Numbered from the stretch's first letter, positions 53,069 to 63,320 are shown. The stretch: DNA of 64,000 bases from an uncultured Algibacter sp. (GCF_947495675.1 NZ_CANLZX010000006.1:1-64000), one strand, 5' to 3'. Translations and numbers: made by a program. Notes: generated by a model not told the origin, from the sequence alone.

Positions 53069-53833
53069 ATGAGTAATTCAAATGGTAAAGTAGCAGTAAT
53101 TACAGGGGCTACAGGTGGTATAGGTTTTCAAGTTGCTAAAAGATTAGGTAAAGATGGATTTACCGTAGTTTTAAATGGTATCGAAGATGAAGCAGGAGCT
53201 CAAAGAGTTAAAGAGCTTACTGCTGAAGGTATTACTGCCGAGTATTATGGTTTTGACGTAACAAATGAAGAAGCTGTAACATCTAATATTAATAAAATTG
53301 GTGAAAAATATGGTAAAATAGACCTTCTTGTTAATAATGCAGGAGGACTAGGTGGAAGATCTAGGTTCGAAGATATGACAACTGAATTTTACAGATTCGT
53401 TATGGCATTAAACCTTGATTCAACATTTTTTGCTTCAAGAGCCGCAATTCCTTTCCTTAAAAAAGGTGAGAATGCATCAATTATAAATTATACATCTATT
53501 GCTGGTTGGAATGCTGGTGGACCAGGAGCAGGAGTTTATGGTACATCAAAAGCAGCAGTACATGCTATTACTAGAGCTTTAGCTAAAGATTTAGCAGAAT
53601 ATGGAATTAGAGTAAATGCAGTATCACCAGGTACTATTGATACTGATTTTCATAAACAAATTAAATCTACTAAGCCAGAAGTTTTTGCTTCTTGGAAAAA
53701 CAATATTATGTTAGGTAGATTAGGTCAACCAGAAAATGTTGCATCTGTTGTATCTTTCTTAGCTAGTGATGATGCATCTTTCTTAACAGCTGAAACTATT
53801 CAAGTTGGTGGAGGACAAGGTTTAGGAATCTAA
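53069..53833 (+). CDS. SDR oxidoreductase, likely DEH reductase
   Basis: 254 residues. NAD(P)-binding TGATGGIG (12-19), NNAG (89-92) and catalytic S143, Y157, K161 (YGTSK). In alginate loci SDRs of this type reduce DEH (4-deoxy-L-erythro-5-hexoseulose uronate) to 2-keto-3-deoxygluconate (KDG). KDG kinase and KDPG aldolase genes are not in this window and must be elsewhere. Last gene of the locus; a strong terminator follows. Confidence 0.82.
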   Translation: MSNSNGKVAVITGATGGIGFQVAKRLGKDGFTVVLNGIEDEAGAQRVKELTAEGITAEYYGFDVTNEEAVTSNINKIGEKYGKIDLLVNNAGGLGGRSRFEDMTTEFYRFVMALNLDSTFFASRAAIPFLKKGENASIINYTSIAGWNAGGPGAGVYGTSKAAVHAITRALAKDLAEYGIRVNAVSPGTIDTDFHKQIKSTKPEVFASWKNNIMLGRLGQPENVASVVSFLASDDASFLTAETIQVGGGQGLGI

Positions 53834-53876
53834 TATATTATTATAAATTAAAGTAATTAATTACTTTAAAACTAAT

Positions 53877-53920
53877 AACAAGCGCTGTTGTAATTATTAC
53901 AACAGCGCTTGTTTGTTTTA
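53877..53920 (+). terminator. Strong terminator closing the alginate locus
   Basis: AACAAGCGCTGTTGTAA (53877-53893) and TTACAACAGCGCTTGTT (53897-53913) pair over 17 bases and are followed by T-rich sequence. Confidence 0.85.
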
Positions 53921-54007
53921 AAAAAAAACTGTACATGTCAAAATAGAATATCTAATTAACAACTACGGTAGTTTATAAATTTATTCTGGTAACTAAAATT
54001 ATAACTT

Positions 54008-54033
54008 AAAGCCAAAACAATTGTTTTGGCTTT
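54008..54033. terminator. Second hairpin between the convergent genes
   Basis: AAAGCCAAAACAA and TTGTTTTGGCTTT form a perfect dyad; followed by T on the plus strand. Backup terminator for either strand. Confidence 0.5.
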
Positions 54034-54042
54034 TAGTTAAGG

Positions 54043-54072
54043 CATAAAAAAAACCACCTATTAGGTGGTTTT
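54043..54072 (-). terminator. Terminator of the LEA-like lipoprotein gene
   Basis: Arms AAAACCACCTA and TAGGTGGTTTT; on the minus strand an eight-T run follows the stem, 24 bases after the stop codon at 54096. Confidence 0.75.
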
Positions 54073-54095
54073 AAAGTTTTTTAAAAACGAATCAA

Positions 54096-54527
54096 TTAAT
54101 GAGTAGCTTTTAATTTATCAGCTTCCTTTTTTACTGCATCTGCAGCTTTATTAGCAGCATCTGTAGCTTTATTAGCAGCATTGTCTACAGCATCACCTGT
54201 TGCATCAACAGCTTTATCTACAGCATTACCAGCAGCATCAACAGCATTACCTACTGCTTCTCCAGCTTTATTAGCAGTTTCGCCAGCAGCATCAACAGCA
54301 TCACCTACTGCATCTCCAGCTTTGTCTACAGCATTACCAGCAGCATCAACAGCAGAATCTACTGCGTCTCCTGTAGCTTCAGCAGCATTCTCAACGGCAT
54401 CTCCTGCAGCATTTGCAGCATTCTCAATAGCATCTTCTATTGATTCTCCTTTTTTTGTATCTCTACAAGATGTGAAACTTAAACTTAATGCTAATAATAA
54501 AATGGCACTTAATAATAATTTTTTCAT
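54096..54527 (-). CDS. LEA-like alanine/aspartate repeat lipoprotein
   Basis: 143 residues. Lipobox SFTSC (C21), then about 110 residues of amphipathic repeats of the type AAGDAVDNA / AAGNAVDKA with period near 11, ending in a Lys-rich tail (ADAVKKEADKLKATH). Such 11-mers are typical of LEA group 3 and apolipoprotein-like helices that are disordered in solution and fold on drying or on membranes. Likely an envelope lipoprotein for stress protection or membrane binding; exact role unknown. The antisense frame is a shadow. Confidence 0.7.
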   Translation of the reverse strand: MKKLLLSAILLLALSLSFTSCRDTKKGESIEDAIENAANAAGDAVENAAEATGDAVDSAVDAAGNAVDKAGDAVGDAVDAAGETANKAGEAVGNAVDAAGNAVDKAVDATGDAVDNAANKATDAANKAADAVKKEADKLKATH

Positions 54528-54623
54528 CGGTTTTTGTTTTAGTGTTAATTATTAATGGTTGTCTAATTTAATGACTTTTTGTTAAATTTTAAGATTTATA
54601 TAATAATTCTCAATATAAATACC

Positions 54624-55919
54624 CTATATACGTAGATAATCTAGTATTTGGATTACAGCACCTTTGTTGTTTTTAATGAATGCTTTGTTTTTAGACCCAC
54701 ATTTGTGTCTAAAGTCACTATCAATAATTAGCTTTTTAAACACCTCATTAAATTTTGTTTGGTTAGGTATCGAGAACATACCACCATGATTTATAAGTGC
54801 CTGTGCTTCAGGGAAATTTTTATGCTGATGACCAATAATAATAGGGACGCCAAAAACTGCGGGTTCTAATGTATTATGTAAGCCTGTGTTACCCATAGCT
54901 CCTCCAACATATGCAATATCTGCATAGCTATAAATTTTTGTTAGAATTCCAATGGTGTCAACTATAAAAACTTTAGTGTTAATTAGGTCTTTATCTTTTT
55001 TGTTAGAAAATAGTACCGATTTTGAATTAAGTTTTTCTTGAAATTTCTTAATACGATCTAGCTTAATGTCGTGAGGGGCTATAATAAATTTGATATTTTT
55101 TGAAGCCTCAGAATTAATAAAATTAATAAACAAAGCTTCGTCTTCGGGCCATGTACTTCCAGCAACAATACAAAGTTGATTGTTTTTAAATGTTTCAATA
55201 AAATCTAGCGTATTATTTATATCTAGTTGATTGTAAACTCTATCAAATCGGGTATCTCCACTCACGGTTGCTGAATTGTAGTTTATGGAATTAAGTAATT
55301 TTTTTGAGTTTTCGTTTTGAGTAAAAATATGTTCAAATGCAAAAAGCGCCTTTTTTAATTGTTTTCCGTATGGTTTAAAATAAGGCTGTTCTTTTCTAAA
55401 TGAAGCCGAAATTAAAATAGCTCTTAATTTTCTGTACTTCAATTCATTTAAAAAATTAGGCCAAATGTCATATTTCACAAAAATAGTAAGTTCAGGATTT
55501 ATATAATCTAAAAACTGCTTAGCATTTGCTTTAGTGTCTAAGGGTAAATATACAACCACATCTGCAATGGGTGTGTTTTTTCTAATTTCATATCCAGAAG
55601 GAGAGAAGAAACTAAGAATAATTTTATGGTTTTTATAATGTTTCCTTAGTTCTGTAAAAACGGGCAGTCCTTGTTCATATTCACCTAAAGACGCACAATG
55701 AAACCAAAGGGTTTTATCAGAGGTGCTTAAGTTATTCTTTAAAATATTGAAAGTGTTTTTTCTGCCAATGACACCTTTTTTTAGTTTGTTTTGAAACAAG
55801 GCTCCAAATTTCAAAACTAAACCAGTAAGATAAATCCCTATATTGTATATAAAACGCAATATTATTTCTTTTAATGCTAAAATACATTTCTTTGAAATAA
55901 ATTCATTGGTTAGAGTCAA
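54624..55919 (-). CDS. waaA: KDO transferase WaaA (KdtA)
   Basis: 431 residues, GT30 family. An N-terminal membrane helix (about 15-40), the first Rossmann half with WFHCASLGEYEQ (conserved catalytic Glu), FFSPSGYE and KYDIWPN, then the second half with AGSTWPEDE, IAPHD, YVGGAMGNTGLHNTLEPAVFG. It adds KDO to lipid A precursor at the inner face of the inner membrane. The ATG at 55919 adds about 15 residues ahead of the usual LRFIYNIGIYL start, so the true start may be internal. It is divergent from the aminotransferase gene. Confidence 0.95.
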   Translation of the reverse strand: MTLTNEFISKKCILALKEIILRFIYNIGIYLTGLVLKFGALFQNKLKKGVIGRKNTFNILKNNLSTSDKTLWFHCASLGEYEQGLPVFTELRKHYKNHKIILSFFSPSGYEIRKNTPIADVVVYLPLDTKANAKQFLDYINPELTIFVKYDIWPNFLNELKYRKLRAILISASFRKEQPYFKPYGKQLKKALFAFEHIFTQNENSKKLLNSINYNSATVSGDTRFDRVYNQLDINNTLDFIETFKNNQLCIVAGSTWPEDEALFINFINSEASKNIKFIIAPHDIKLDRIKKFQEKLNSKSVLFSNKKDKDLINTKVFIVDTIGILTKIYSYADIAYVGGAMGNTGLHNTLEPAVFGVPIIIGHQHKNFPEAQALINHGGMFSIPNQTKFNEVFKKLIIDSDFRHKCGSKNKAFIKNNKGAVIQILDYLRI

Positions 55920-56011
55920 TCATTTTTGTAAATTTACTACCAATTAATTTGCTTAAATTAAGATTAAAAATATCCTTTACGGGTGTTTTAATATTACTAC
56001 AAATTTTTTAG

Positions 56012-57166
56012 ATGAAAAAAATCCAAATGGTTGACCTAAAAGGTCAGTATAATGATATAAAAGATATCGTTAATCCTTCAATACAAGAAGTAATAGAAAC
56101 TACAGCATTTGTAAATGGACCTAAAGTTCATAAATTTCAAGAAAACTTAGAAAAATACTTAGGCGTAAAACATGTAATTCCATGTGCAAACGGAACAGAT
56201 GCTTTACAAATTGCAATGATGGGTCTAGGTTTAAAACCAGGTGATGAGGTTATTACAGTCGATTTTACTTTTGCTGCAACTGTTGAGGTTATTGCTTTGC
56301 TGCAATTAACACCCGTTTTAGTTGATGTAAATGAAGATGATTTTAATATTAATATTAATGCATTAAAAAAAGCTATTACACCAAAAACAAAAGCTATTGT
56401 ACCAGTTCATTTGTTTGGCCAATGTGCTAATATGGAAGTGATAATGGAAATTGCAAAAGCCAATAATTTATTTGTAATTGAAGATAATGCGCAAGCTATA
56501 GGTGCTAATTATACATATAGTAATGGTACTAAAGTTAAAGCAGGAACAATTGGAAATGTTGGTGCAACATCTTTTTTTCCTTCAAAAAACTTAGGATGCT
56601 ACGGTGATGGTGGCGCTATTTTCACAAATGATGATAAGTTAGCACATACTATTAGAGGTATAGTTAATCATGGAATGTATGAACGTTATCATCATGATGT
56701 TGTAGGAGTAAACTCAAGACTTGATAGTATACAAGCAGCTGTATTAGATGCTAAATTACCACATTTAGATAATTATAATAAAGCCAGACAAAATGCGGCA
56801 AGAAAATATAATTCAGCTTTTAAAGATATTGAGAAAATACAAACTCCTAAAACTGTTAATGGTTGTGATGGAATTTGTGATACTTGTGATTGTCATGTTT
56901 TTCATCAATATACCTTAAGAATTAAGGATATTGATAGAAATGCATTAGTTAAGCATTTAAATGAAAAAGGAATTCCTTGTGGTGTTTATTATCCAATTCC
57001 TTTACATAAACAAAAAGCTTATGTTGATGAAAGATATAATGAAGAAGATTTTAAAGTTACTAATCAATTAGTGAAAGATGTTATTTCTTTACCAATGCAT
57101 ACTGAATTAGATGATGAACAAATAGAATATATTACATCAACAATCATAAAATTTATAAATGGATAA
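56012..57166 (+). CDS. DegT/DnrJ/EryC1/StrS-type sugar aminotransferase
   Basis: 384 residues of PLP-dependent fold I. Catalytic Lys192 (FFPSKNLG), Asp158 (EDNAQ), and NGTDAL (60-65) for phosphate binding. It transfers an amino group to a UDP- or dTDP-keto sugar for LPS or glycan synthesis. A Cys-rich loop C285/C289/C292/C294 (CDGICDTCDC) is not part of the active site; possibly metal-binding. The stop overlaps galE by 8 bases, so the two are translationally coupled. Confidence 0.9.
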   Translation: MKKIQMVDLKGQYNDIKDIVNPSIQEVIETTAFVNGPKVHKFQENLEKYLGVKHVIPCANGTDALQIAMMGLGLKPGDEVITVDFTFAATVEVIALLQLTPVLVDVNEDDFNININALKKAITPKTKAIVPVHLFGQCANMEVIMEIAKANNLFVIEDNAQAIGANYTYSNGTKVKAGTIGNVGATSFFPSKNLGCYGDGGAIFTNDDKLAHTIRGIVNHGMYERYHHDVVGVNSRLDSIQAAVLDAKLPHLDNYNKARQNAARKYNSAFKDIEKIQTPKTVNGCDGICDTCDCHVFHQYTLRIKDIDRNALVKHLNEKGIPCGVYYPIPLHKQKAYVDERYNEEDFKVTNQLVKDVISLPMHTELDDEQIEYITSTIIKFING

Positions 57167-58184
57167 AATATTAGTTACTGGAGGATTAGGGTTTATTGGT
57201 TCACATACTGTTGTAGAATTGCAGAATGAAGGATATGAAGTTGTCATAATTGATGATTTATCTAATTCTTCAGAAAAAGTTTTAGATGGTATTACAGCCA
57301 TTACTGGAAAAACACCAATTTTTGAAAAACTAGATTTAAAAAATAAAGAAGGTGTAGAAGCCTTTTTTTTAAAACATAATGATGTAAAAGGCGTAATTCA
57401 TTTTGCAGCTAGTAAAGCAGTTGGAGAAAGTGTAAAAGAACCTTTGCTGTATTATGAGAATAATATTGCAACGTTAGTCTATATTTTAAAAGAATTAAAA
57501 AAATTGCCATCGGCAGCATTTATTTTTAGTTCATCTTGTACAGTTTACGGACAAGCAGATGAATTACCAATAACAGAAAATGCACCTGTAAAACAGGCTG
57601 AGTCTCCATATGGTAACACAAAACAAATAGGAGAAGAAATTATTCAAGATACTTGTAAAGTTGTGCCTACTTTAAAGGCGATTGCTTTACGTTACTTTAA
57701 CCCTATTGGTGCCCATGAATCGGTTGAAATTGGAGAATTACCAATAGGAGTACCACAAAACTTAGTGCCTTTTATAACACAAACAGCAATAGGCTTACGT
57801 CAAGAATTGTCTGTTTTTGGTGATGATTATCCTACTCCAGACGGAACTTGTATTAGAGATTATATACATGTAGTTGATTTGGCTAAAGCACACGTTATTG
57901 CTTTAGGTAGGTTATTGCAAAATAAAAATGAAACAAACTACGAAACTTTTAATCTTGGAACAGGTAAAGGAAGTTCTGTATTAGAAGTGGTTAAATCTTT
58001 TGAGAAAGTTTCAGGAAATAAATTAAACTATAAAATTGTTGACAGACGAGAAGGTGATATTATTTCTGCTTATGCAGATACTAATAAAGCCAATGATGTA
58101 CTTGGTTGGAAAACTAAATTATCACTAGATGATGCTATGCTTTCAGCATGGAAATGGGAGCAAAAAGTAAGAGCTAATGATTAA
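57159..58184 (+). CDS. galE: UDP-glucose 4-epimerase GalE
   Basis: 341 residues of extended SDR fold: NAD motif GGLGFIGSH (8-16), substrate/catalytic residues Ser125/126, Tyr151 and Lys155 (SPYGNTK), RYFNPIGAHES and DGTCIRDYIHV, all typical of GalE. It interconverts UDP-glucose and UDP-galactose (or the N-acetyl forms) for surface glycans. Overlap of 8 bases with the aminotransferase gene; a terminator follows. Confidence 0.95.
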   Translation: MDKILVTGGLGFIGSHTVVELQNEGYEVVIIDDLSNSSEKVLDGITAITGKTPIFEKLDLKNKEGVEAFFLKHNDVKGVIHFAASKAVGESVKEPLLYYENNIATLVYILKELKKLPSAAFIFSSSCTVYGQADELPITENAPVKQAESPYGNTKQIGEEIIQDTCKVVPTLKAIALRYFNPIGAHESVEIGELPIGVPQNLVPFITQTAIGLRQELSVFGDDYPTPDGTCIRDYIHVVDLAKAHVIALGRLLQNKNETNYETFNLGTGKGSSVLEVVKSFEKVSGNKLNYKIVDRREGDIISAYADTNKANDVLGWKTKLSLDDAMLSAWKWEQKVRAND

Positions 58185-58206
58185 TATTTTTTCATATTAA
58201 TGAATT

Positions 58207-58234
58207 AAAGGCCACTATTTTAGTGGCCTTTTTT
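58207..58234 (+). terminator. Terminator after galE
   Basis: AAAGGCCACTA and TAGTGGCCTTT pair perfectly, followed by TTTT. Confidence 0.85.
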
Positions 58235-58389
58235 ATTTATAAAACATATAAAATACATCAAAAAAAGGTATATTATTATCGGGGTTTACTTTTTTAAGAA
58301 AGTTTTAAGACTAATGAAATGGTTAATGTTTAAATTCATTTTATGTTAGAGTTAACATAATTTAACATTACCTAATTAACAGTCAATCA

Positions 58390-59901
58390 ATGTATAGATA
58401 CTTAATGATATTATACCTGGTATATCTATTTGCTTTACCAAATAGAATATATGCTGCTACTTATAATATTCAATCTATACAAACTGATAGTCTCATAAGG
58501 GAAAAGACTATAAATAAAGATATGACTCAACTTGAGTTATTAGTTCTGTATCAAAATGCACTTAAAGAAAAAACTAAAGACTCCATTGAAGTTTTTAAAC
58601 AATTAGCTATTTTAAATGCAGATTTAGAACAGCCAGAAGACGCATTTGTATATACAGAAAAATATATCTCAAACACTTTAGATTTTTCAATTTTATACGA
58701 TAATGCATTTACGTCTATAGAAAATTCAGATGAATTTGAAACTTTGAAAGATAAGTATCACCAAAAATTTAATTATTTCGTTTTTATATTTTTTTATGTG
58801 GCATTAATAGGATTCTTTTTTGCTGTAATTATCAATTTTACAAAAGGGCAAAGTAGATTTTTTATTAGTAGTTTTATTGCTGTACATTCATTATTTATTT
58901 TAGAATTTGTTCTTTATATTTCTAATATTCAATACAAATACCCTCATACTTATTTAATGGCTTCAATTCCTGCACTTTCATATGGGCCATTACTTTATTT
59001 TTATTTTAAAAGTGTAGCTAAAAATCATGTTTTTAAAACAAAAGATTTACTTCATTTTTTACCTAATGTTGTTTTAATAATTTATCTACTTCCTTTGTAT
59101 TTACAATCTGGTTCAGATAAAATTAGGATCATGCTAGGTTTAAACAATTCATTTGAAGTTAGCTTATATGTAATTTTTTTATGTAAAGTGTTCTCTCTGG
59201 CTATATATGCATTACTAATTTGGAAACTTGAATACGGTAACAAGCAAAAATTTAATGATGTTAATTCAAATTCTATTCAAATTTATAACTGGAAAAAAAA
59301 TATTTATAGAATCCATGTCTCCTATGTTATTTGTTATATCATTTATGGTTTTACGGTAAGTGGAATTTTTAATTTTGCTTCATTGTTTCTAAGTTATGTA
59401 CAAGTTTTAGCCATGTCTTTAATGGTGCTTTATATATGTTATATGGTTTTTGCACAACCTATTATTTTTAGAAACGAATATGTATCGATAAAAAAACGAT
59501 TATTTTCACCAAAATATCAGAAATCTGGTTTAACAGAAGCACTATCTAAAGAATTAAAAGAAAATTTAATAAAGCTTTTAGTTGAAGATAAAATTTATAA
59601 ACAAAGTGATATTAATCTTGAAATATTATCACTAAAATTAAATACAACAAGGCATAATACTTCTCAAATAATTAATGAGCATTTTAAAATGAATTTTTTT
59701 GAACTTATTAATAAATTCAGAATACAAGAAGCAAAAAGGTTGTTAGAAACGGATATACATGGAAACCTTCATATTATTGATGTAGCCTATGAGGTTGGGT
59801 ATAACAATAAGGTAACTTTTAACAAAGCTTTTAAAAAAGAAACGGCTCTTACTCCTTCTGGTTACATTAACACAAAAATTAATAATTCAATTTTAAAGTA
59901 A
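58390..59901 (+). CDS. Seven-TM AraC-family regulator
   Basis: 503 residues. A signal-like helix (4-22), a short soluble part (about 25-125) with a degenerate TPR-like YTEKYI segment, seven hydrophobic helices (about 129-149, 157-177, 186-207, 218-238, 256-278, 308-330, 335-357) and a C-terminal AraC double helix-turn-helix (about 395-495; RIQEAKRLL, VAYEVGYNNKVTFNKAFKKETALTPSGY). It is thus a membrane-bound transcription factor that could sense a ligand in the membrane or periplasm. It faces the second SusC/SusD pair and is probably its activator. Confidence 0.85.
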   Translation: MYRYLMILYLVYLFALPNRIYAATYNIQSIQTDSLIREKTINKDMTQLELLVLYQNALKEKTKDSIEVFKQLAILNADLEQPEDAFVYTEKYISNTLDFSILYDNAFTSIENSDEFETLKDKYHQKFNYFVFIFFYVALIGFFFAVIINFTKGQSRFFISSFIAVHSLFILEFVLYISNIQYKYPHTYLMASIPALSYGPLLYFYFKSVAKNHVFKTKDLLHFLPNVVLIIYLLPLYLQSGSDKIRIMLGLNNSFEVSLYVIFLCKVFSLAIYALLIWKLEYGNKQKFNDVNSNSIQIYNWKKNIYRIHVSYVICYIIYGFTVSGIFNFASLFLSYVQVLAMSLMVLYICYMVFAQPIIFRNEYVSIKKRLFSPKYQKSGLTEALSKELKENLIKLLVEDKIYKQSDINLEILSLKLNTTRHNTSQIINEHFKMNFFELINKFRIQEAKRLLETDIHGNLHIIDVAYEVGYNNKVTFNKAFKKETALTPSGYINTKINNSILK

Positions 59902-60142
59902 AACTTAAGGAAACTATCTTCGGTAAGGTAATATATTATAAGTATTACCCACTACTACCCATATTATAGCTTTTTTTATCAAGCAATTGTTAAAGGTAGG
60001 TAGTAAAAGGACTTTGCTTACTTTAGAATCCTCTAAACTTTTTTTCAAAAAAGTAAAGTATAATTTTTTTGAATTAGTCACTTAAAAAATCTTTGCTACC
60101 TCCTTTTTTCAATCTGCATAGACTAACTCAAATATTTACACA

Positions 60143-63100
60143 ATGAAAAAAAAGTTTAGTAGATTGTTAATACTATTAATGGTATTAACTGTGCAACTAT
60201 CGTTTGCACAAGAAAAGACTATTTCTGGAACAGTAACTGATAATAGTGATTTACCACTACCAGGAGCTACAGTTATAGTGAAGGGGACCTCTTCTGGTGC
60301 CTCAACAGATTTTGATGGTAAATTTTCAATTCAAGTAAATCAAGGAAGTGTTCTTGTTTTTAGCTATGTTGGATATGCCAGTCAAGAAGTCGTTGTTGGA
60401 AACTCATCCACAATCGATGTGAAATTACTTGAAGATGCACAAGCTTTACAAGAGGTTATAGTTACCGCCTTAGGAATTAAAAGAGAAAGAGCTTCATTAG
60501 GTTCTGCTGTTACAAGTATTGGAACAGAAGAATTAAATGAAGGGGCTCAAGCCAATATAGCTGATGCCATAAAAGGTAAAGTTGCAGGTGTTGTAATATC
60601 AAGTGCTAGTACAGATCCTGGAGCTTCTTCTGGAATTATAATTAGGGGTTTTAGTACTATTGGAGGTAGTAACCAACCGCTTTATATTGTAGATGGTGTC
60701 CCTATTAATAATGGGTCTGCTTTTGAAGATAGTTTAGATGGTTCTTACGATTTTGGTAATGGTGCAGGTGATATTAATCCTGATAATATAGAATCAATTT
60801 CTATTTTAAAAGGTGCTTCAAGTACCGCGCTTTATGGTTCAAGAGCGGCTAATGGTGTTGTAATAATTACAACTAAGCAAGGTTCTAAAGATAAGTTAAG
60901 TATAGAATTTTCTACAACTGCTACCTTTTCAGATCTTTTAAGAGCGCCTAAATATCAAAATGAGTTTGGGCAAGGTTGGGACGGACAGCACTTTTTAGGA
61001 GAAAATGGCTCATGGGGGCCTCGCTTTAATAACGAAGTATTGCCATGGGGTAATATTGTAAATAACTCTCAAAAAATTAAACGATATGCATTTCAAGAAG
61101 ATCAATGGAGAAACTTTTTTGATATTGGACATTCCTATATAACAAATGTTGCTGTATCTGGTGGTTCGGGTGAAACTTCTGGTAGAATATCATTTAATAA
61201 TACAACAGCAGATGGTATATTTCCAACAAGTAACGATTCTAATGAAAGAAACTCTATTTCGGTTACTTTTAATTCTAAAATGGATTTTTTATCATTTGGA
61301 GGTAATTTAAATTATGTAAGCACAAGTGGTCTAGGTATTCAAGGTGGTCAAGGACGAAGCGTAATTAACAATTTAATGCAAATTCCAAATGATTTTGATA
61401 TCACAGAATTTAAAGACTATAAAAATGACCCATTTAATAACGTAGATAATTATTATACACCATTTGGAGTTACCAACCCGTATTTTACATTAAATGAAGA
61501 CGGTGCGAAATATACAAAAGAGCGTGTATTTGGTTCTTTTAATATAACAGCAGATATAAACGATTGGTCAAATGTAACTTATCGATTAGGAATCGATCAA
61601 TATTCAGATTACACTAAAGTTTGGAATGCCATAATAGATGCTGCACCAGGTAGCCCTAATGATGGTACAACAACAGAGCAGCCAGGATCATATGGTGAGC
61701 TTCAAAGTTTTGTTAAGCAAGTTAACCATGACATACTTTATAATTTAGATTTTGCTTTAAATAAAGACATTAACGTAACTTCTTCTTTTGGGTTTAATTA
61801 TAATGATAGAACAATATTAACATCTAGTGCTTCTGTAACATCCCAGGATATACCAGGTTTTTTCTCACTTTCTAATTCTGCAAGCCCAATAACGGCTGCT
61901 TCAGCAGTATCTAAAAGAAGGCTTTTTGGTTTCCTTAATTCTACTACATTATCGTATAAAGATATTTTGTTTATTACTGCTAATGCCAGAAATGATTGGT
62001 ATTCTACATTACCAGAAGAAAATAGATCTGTTTTATATGGAGGTGCTAATGCTTCATGGATTTTAACAAACACTTTTCCAGATATAAAAAGTGTTTTAAG
62101 TTATGGAAAACTAAGAATAGGCTATGGTGAAACAGGTGTTGATACCGACCCTTATCAAATTAACCCTGTTAATATTTTAGGCGAAACCGATAATCAAGGT
62201 TTTAGAGATTTAGATTTTCCTGTTGGAGGTTTAAATGCTTTTGAAGTAGGAAATAGAGCAGGAAACCCAAATTTAAGACCAGAAAGAAGAAAAGAATTTG
62301 AAATTGGTACAGAATTATCCTTTCTTAAAAACCGTATCAGTATCGACTTCACTTATTATGATGCTAAAGTAGAAGATCAAATTTTGAGTTTACCATTAGC
62401 CTCTACTTCTGGTTTTACATCACAAACTGCAAATATTGGAACAATATCTAATAAAGGATATGAAGCGTTACTCAGACTTGGTGTATTTAGAAATGTTGAT
62501 GGTTTTAATTGGGATATTGCTCTAAACTATTCTACCAATGATGCTATTTTAGAAAAACTAGATGATCGTGTTCCTCAAATTGCTTTAGGCGGTTTAAGCA
62601 CCATTAGTTTAGTTGCTAGACAAGGAGAACCTTTAGCTCTTATAGAAGGTAGTGTGCCTTTAACAGACCCAAACGGAAATATTGTTGTTGATGCTAATGG
62701 TGTACCTATTGCATCGCCTATTAAAGAAGTATACGGAGACACACAATATGATTATACTTTAGGAGTAACAAATAATTTCTCATATAAAGGATTTTCACTA
62801 GGTTTCTCTATAGATGTAAGACAAGGTGGTTTAATGTTTAGTCGTACAGCAAGTAACACCCGTTTTACAGGAAACTCAATTACTACTACTATAAATGATA
62901 GAAATCCTTATTTAATACCTAATTCGGTTGTTAGAATTGATGATGGTTCTGGGGCTATTACTTATGAAGAAAATACCACGGCTATTGATACAGAACATTG
63001 GGATGATTATTATCGTGCTGTAGCAAATGAAAGAGGAGATGTTATAGATAAATCTTTTGTAAAATTAAGAGAGTTAACATTTGGATATAACTTTTCTGAA

Positions 63101-63301
63101 AAAATTATAGGTAATACACCATTTGAGTCTTTATCCTTAACTGTTATTGGAAGAAATTTACTTCTGTTTACTCCCGAATCTAACCAGTATATAGACCCTG
63201 AAGTATCAACTTTTGGTACAGACCTAAATAGCCAGTTTGGCGAATTTAGCGCAAGCCCAAGTACAAGAAGTATTGGTGTTGCATTAAAAGCAAGGTTTTA
63301 A
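60143..63301 (+). CDS. susC: SusC-like TonB-dependent transporter, second locus
   Basis: 1052 residues: signal peptide (1-22), carboxypeptidase-D-like domain (KTISGTVTDNSDLPLPGATV), TonB-box region (LQEVIVTALGIKRE), plug (GVVISSAS...PLYIVDGVPI) and barrel ending ALKARF. The VTALGIKRE variety of TonB box and pairing with a SusD-like_2 protein differ from the alginate SusC, so the substrate is different and unknown. No degradative enzyme is visible before the window ends. Confidence 0.95.
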   Translation: MKKKFSRLLILLMVLTVQLSFAQEKTISGTVTDNSDLPLPGATVIVKGTSSGASTDFDGKFSIQVNQGSVLVFSYVGYASQEVVVGNSSTIDVKLLEDAQALQEVIVTALGIKRERASLGSAVTSIGTEELNEGAQANIADAIKGKVAGVVISSASTDPGASSGIIIRGFSTIGGSNQPLYIVDGVPINNGSAFEDSLDGSYDFGNGAGDINPDNIESISILKGASSTALYGSRAANGVVIITTKQGSKDKLSIEFSTTATFSDLLRAPKYQNEFGQGWDGQHFLGENGSWGPRFNNEVLPWGNIVNNSQKIKRYAFQEDQWRNFFDIGHSYITNVAVSGGSGETSGRISFNNTTADGIFPTSNDSNERNSISVTFNSKMDFLSFGGNLNYVSTSGLGIQGGQGRSVINNLMQIPNDFDITEFKDYKNDPFNNVDNYYTPFGVTNPYFTLNEDGAKYTKERVFGSFNITADINDWSNVTYRLGIDQYSDYTKVWNAIIDAAPGSPNDGTTTEQPGSYGELQSFVKQVNHDILYNLDFALNKDINVTSSFGFNYNDRTILTSSASVTSQDIPGFFSLSNSASPITAASAVSKRRLFGFLNSTTLSYKDILFITANARNDWYSTLPEENRSVLYGGANASWILTNTFPDIKSVLSYGKLRIGYGETGVDTDPYQINPVNILGETDNQGFRDLDFPVGGLNAFEVGNRAGNPNLRPERRKEFEIGTELSFLKNRISIDFTYYDAKVEDQILSLPLASTSGFTSQTANIGTISNKGYEALLRLGVFRNVDGFNWDIALNYSTNDAILEKLDDRVPQIALGGLSTISLVARQGEPLALIEGSVPLTDPNGNIVVDANGVPIASPIKEVYGDTQYDYTLGVTNNFSYKGFSLGFSIDVRQGGLMFSRTASNTRFTGNSITTTINDRNPYLIPNSVVRIDDGSGAITYEENTTAIDTEHWDDYYRAVANERGDVIDKSFVKLRELTFGYNFSEKIIGNTPFESLSLTVIGRNLLLFTPESNQYIDPEVSTFGTDLNSQFGEFSASPSTRSIGVALKARF

Positions 63302-63320
63302 CATTTAAAAAATATAAAAA

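Noticed and set aside
54008..54072. CRISPR-like or repeat array
   Set aside because: These are two independent hairpins of different sequence between convergent genes; no spaced direct repeats are seen anywhere in the window.
54181..54555. 124-codon Ser/Ala/Pro repeat frame on the plus strand
   Set aside because: Antisense shadow of the Ala/Asp repeat lipoprotein, which has a start, a lipobox and its own terminator on the other strand.
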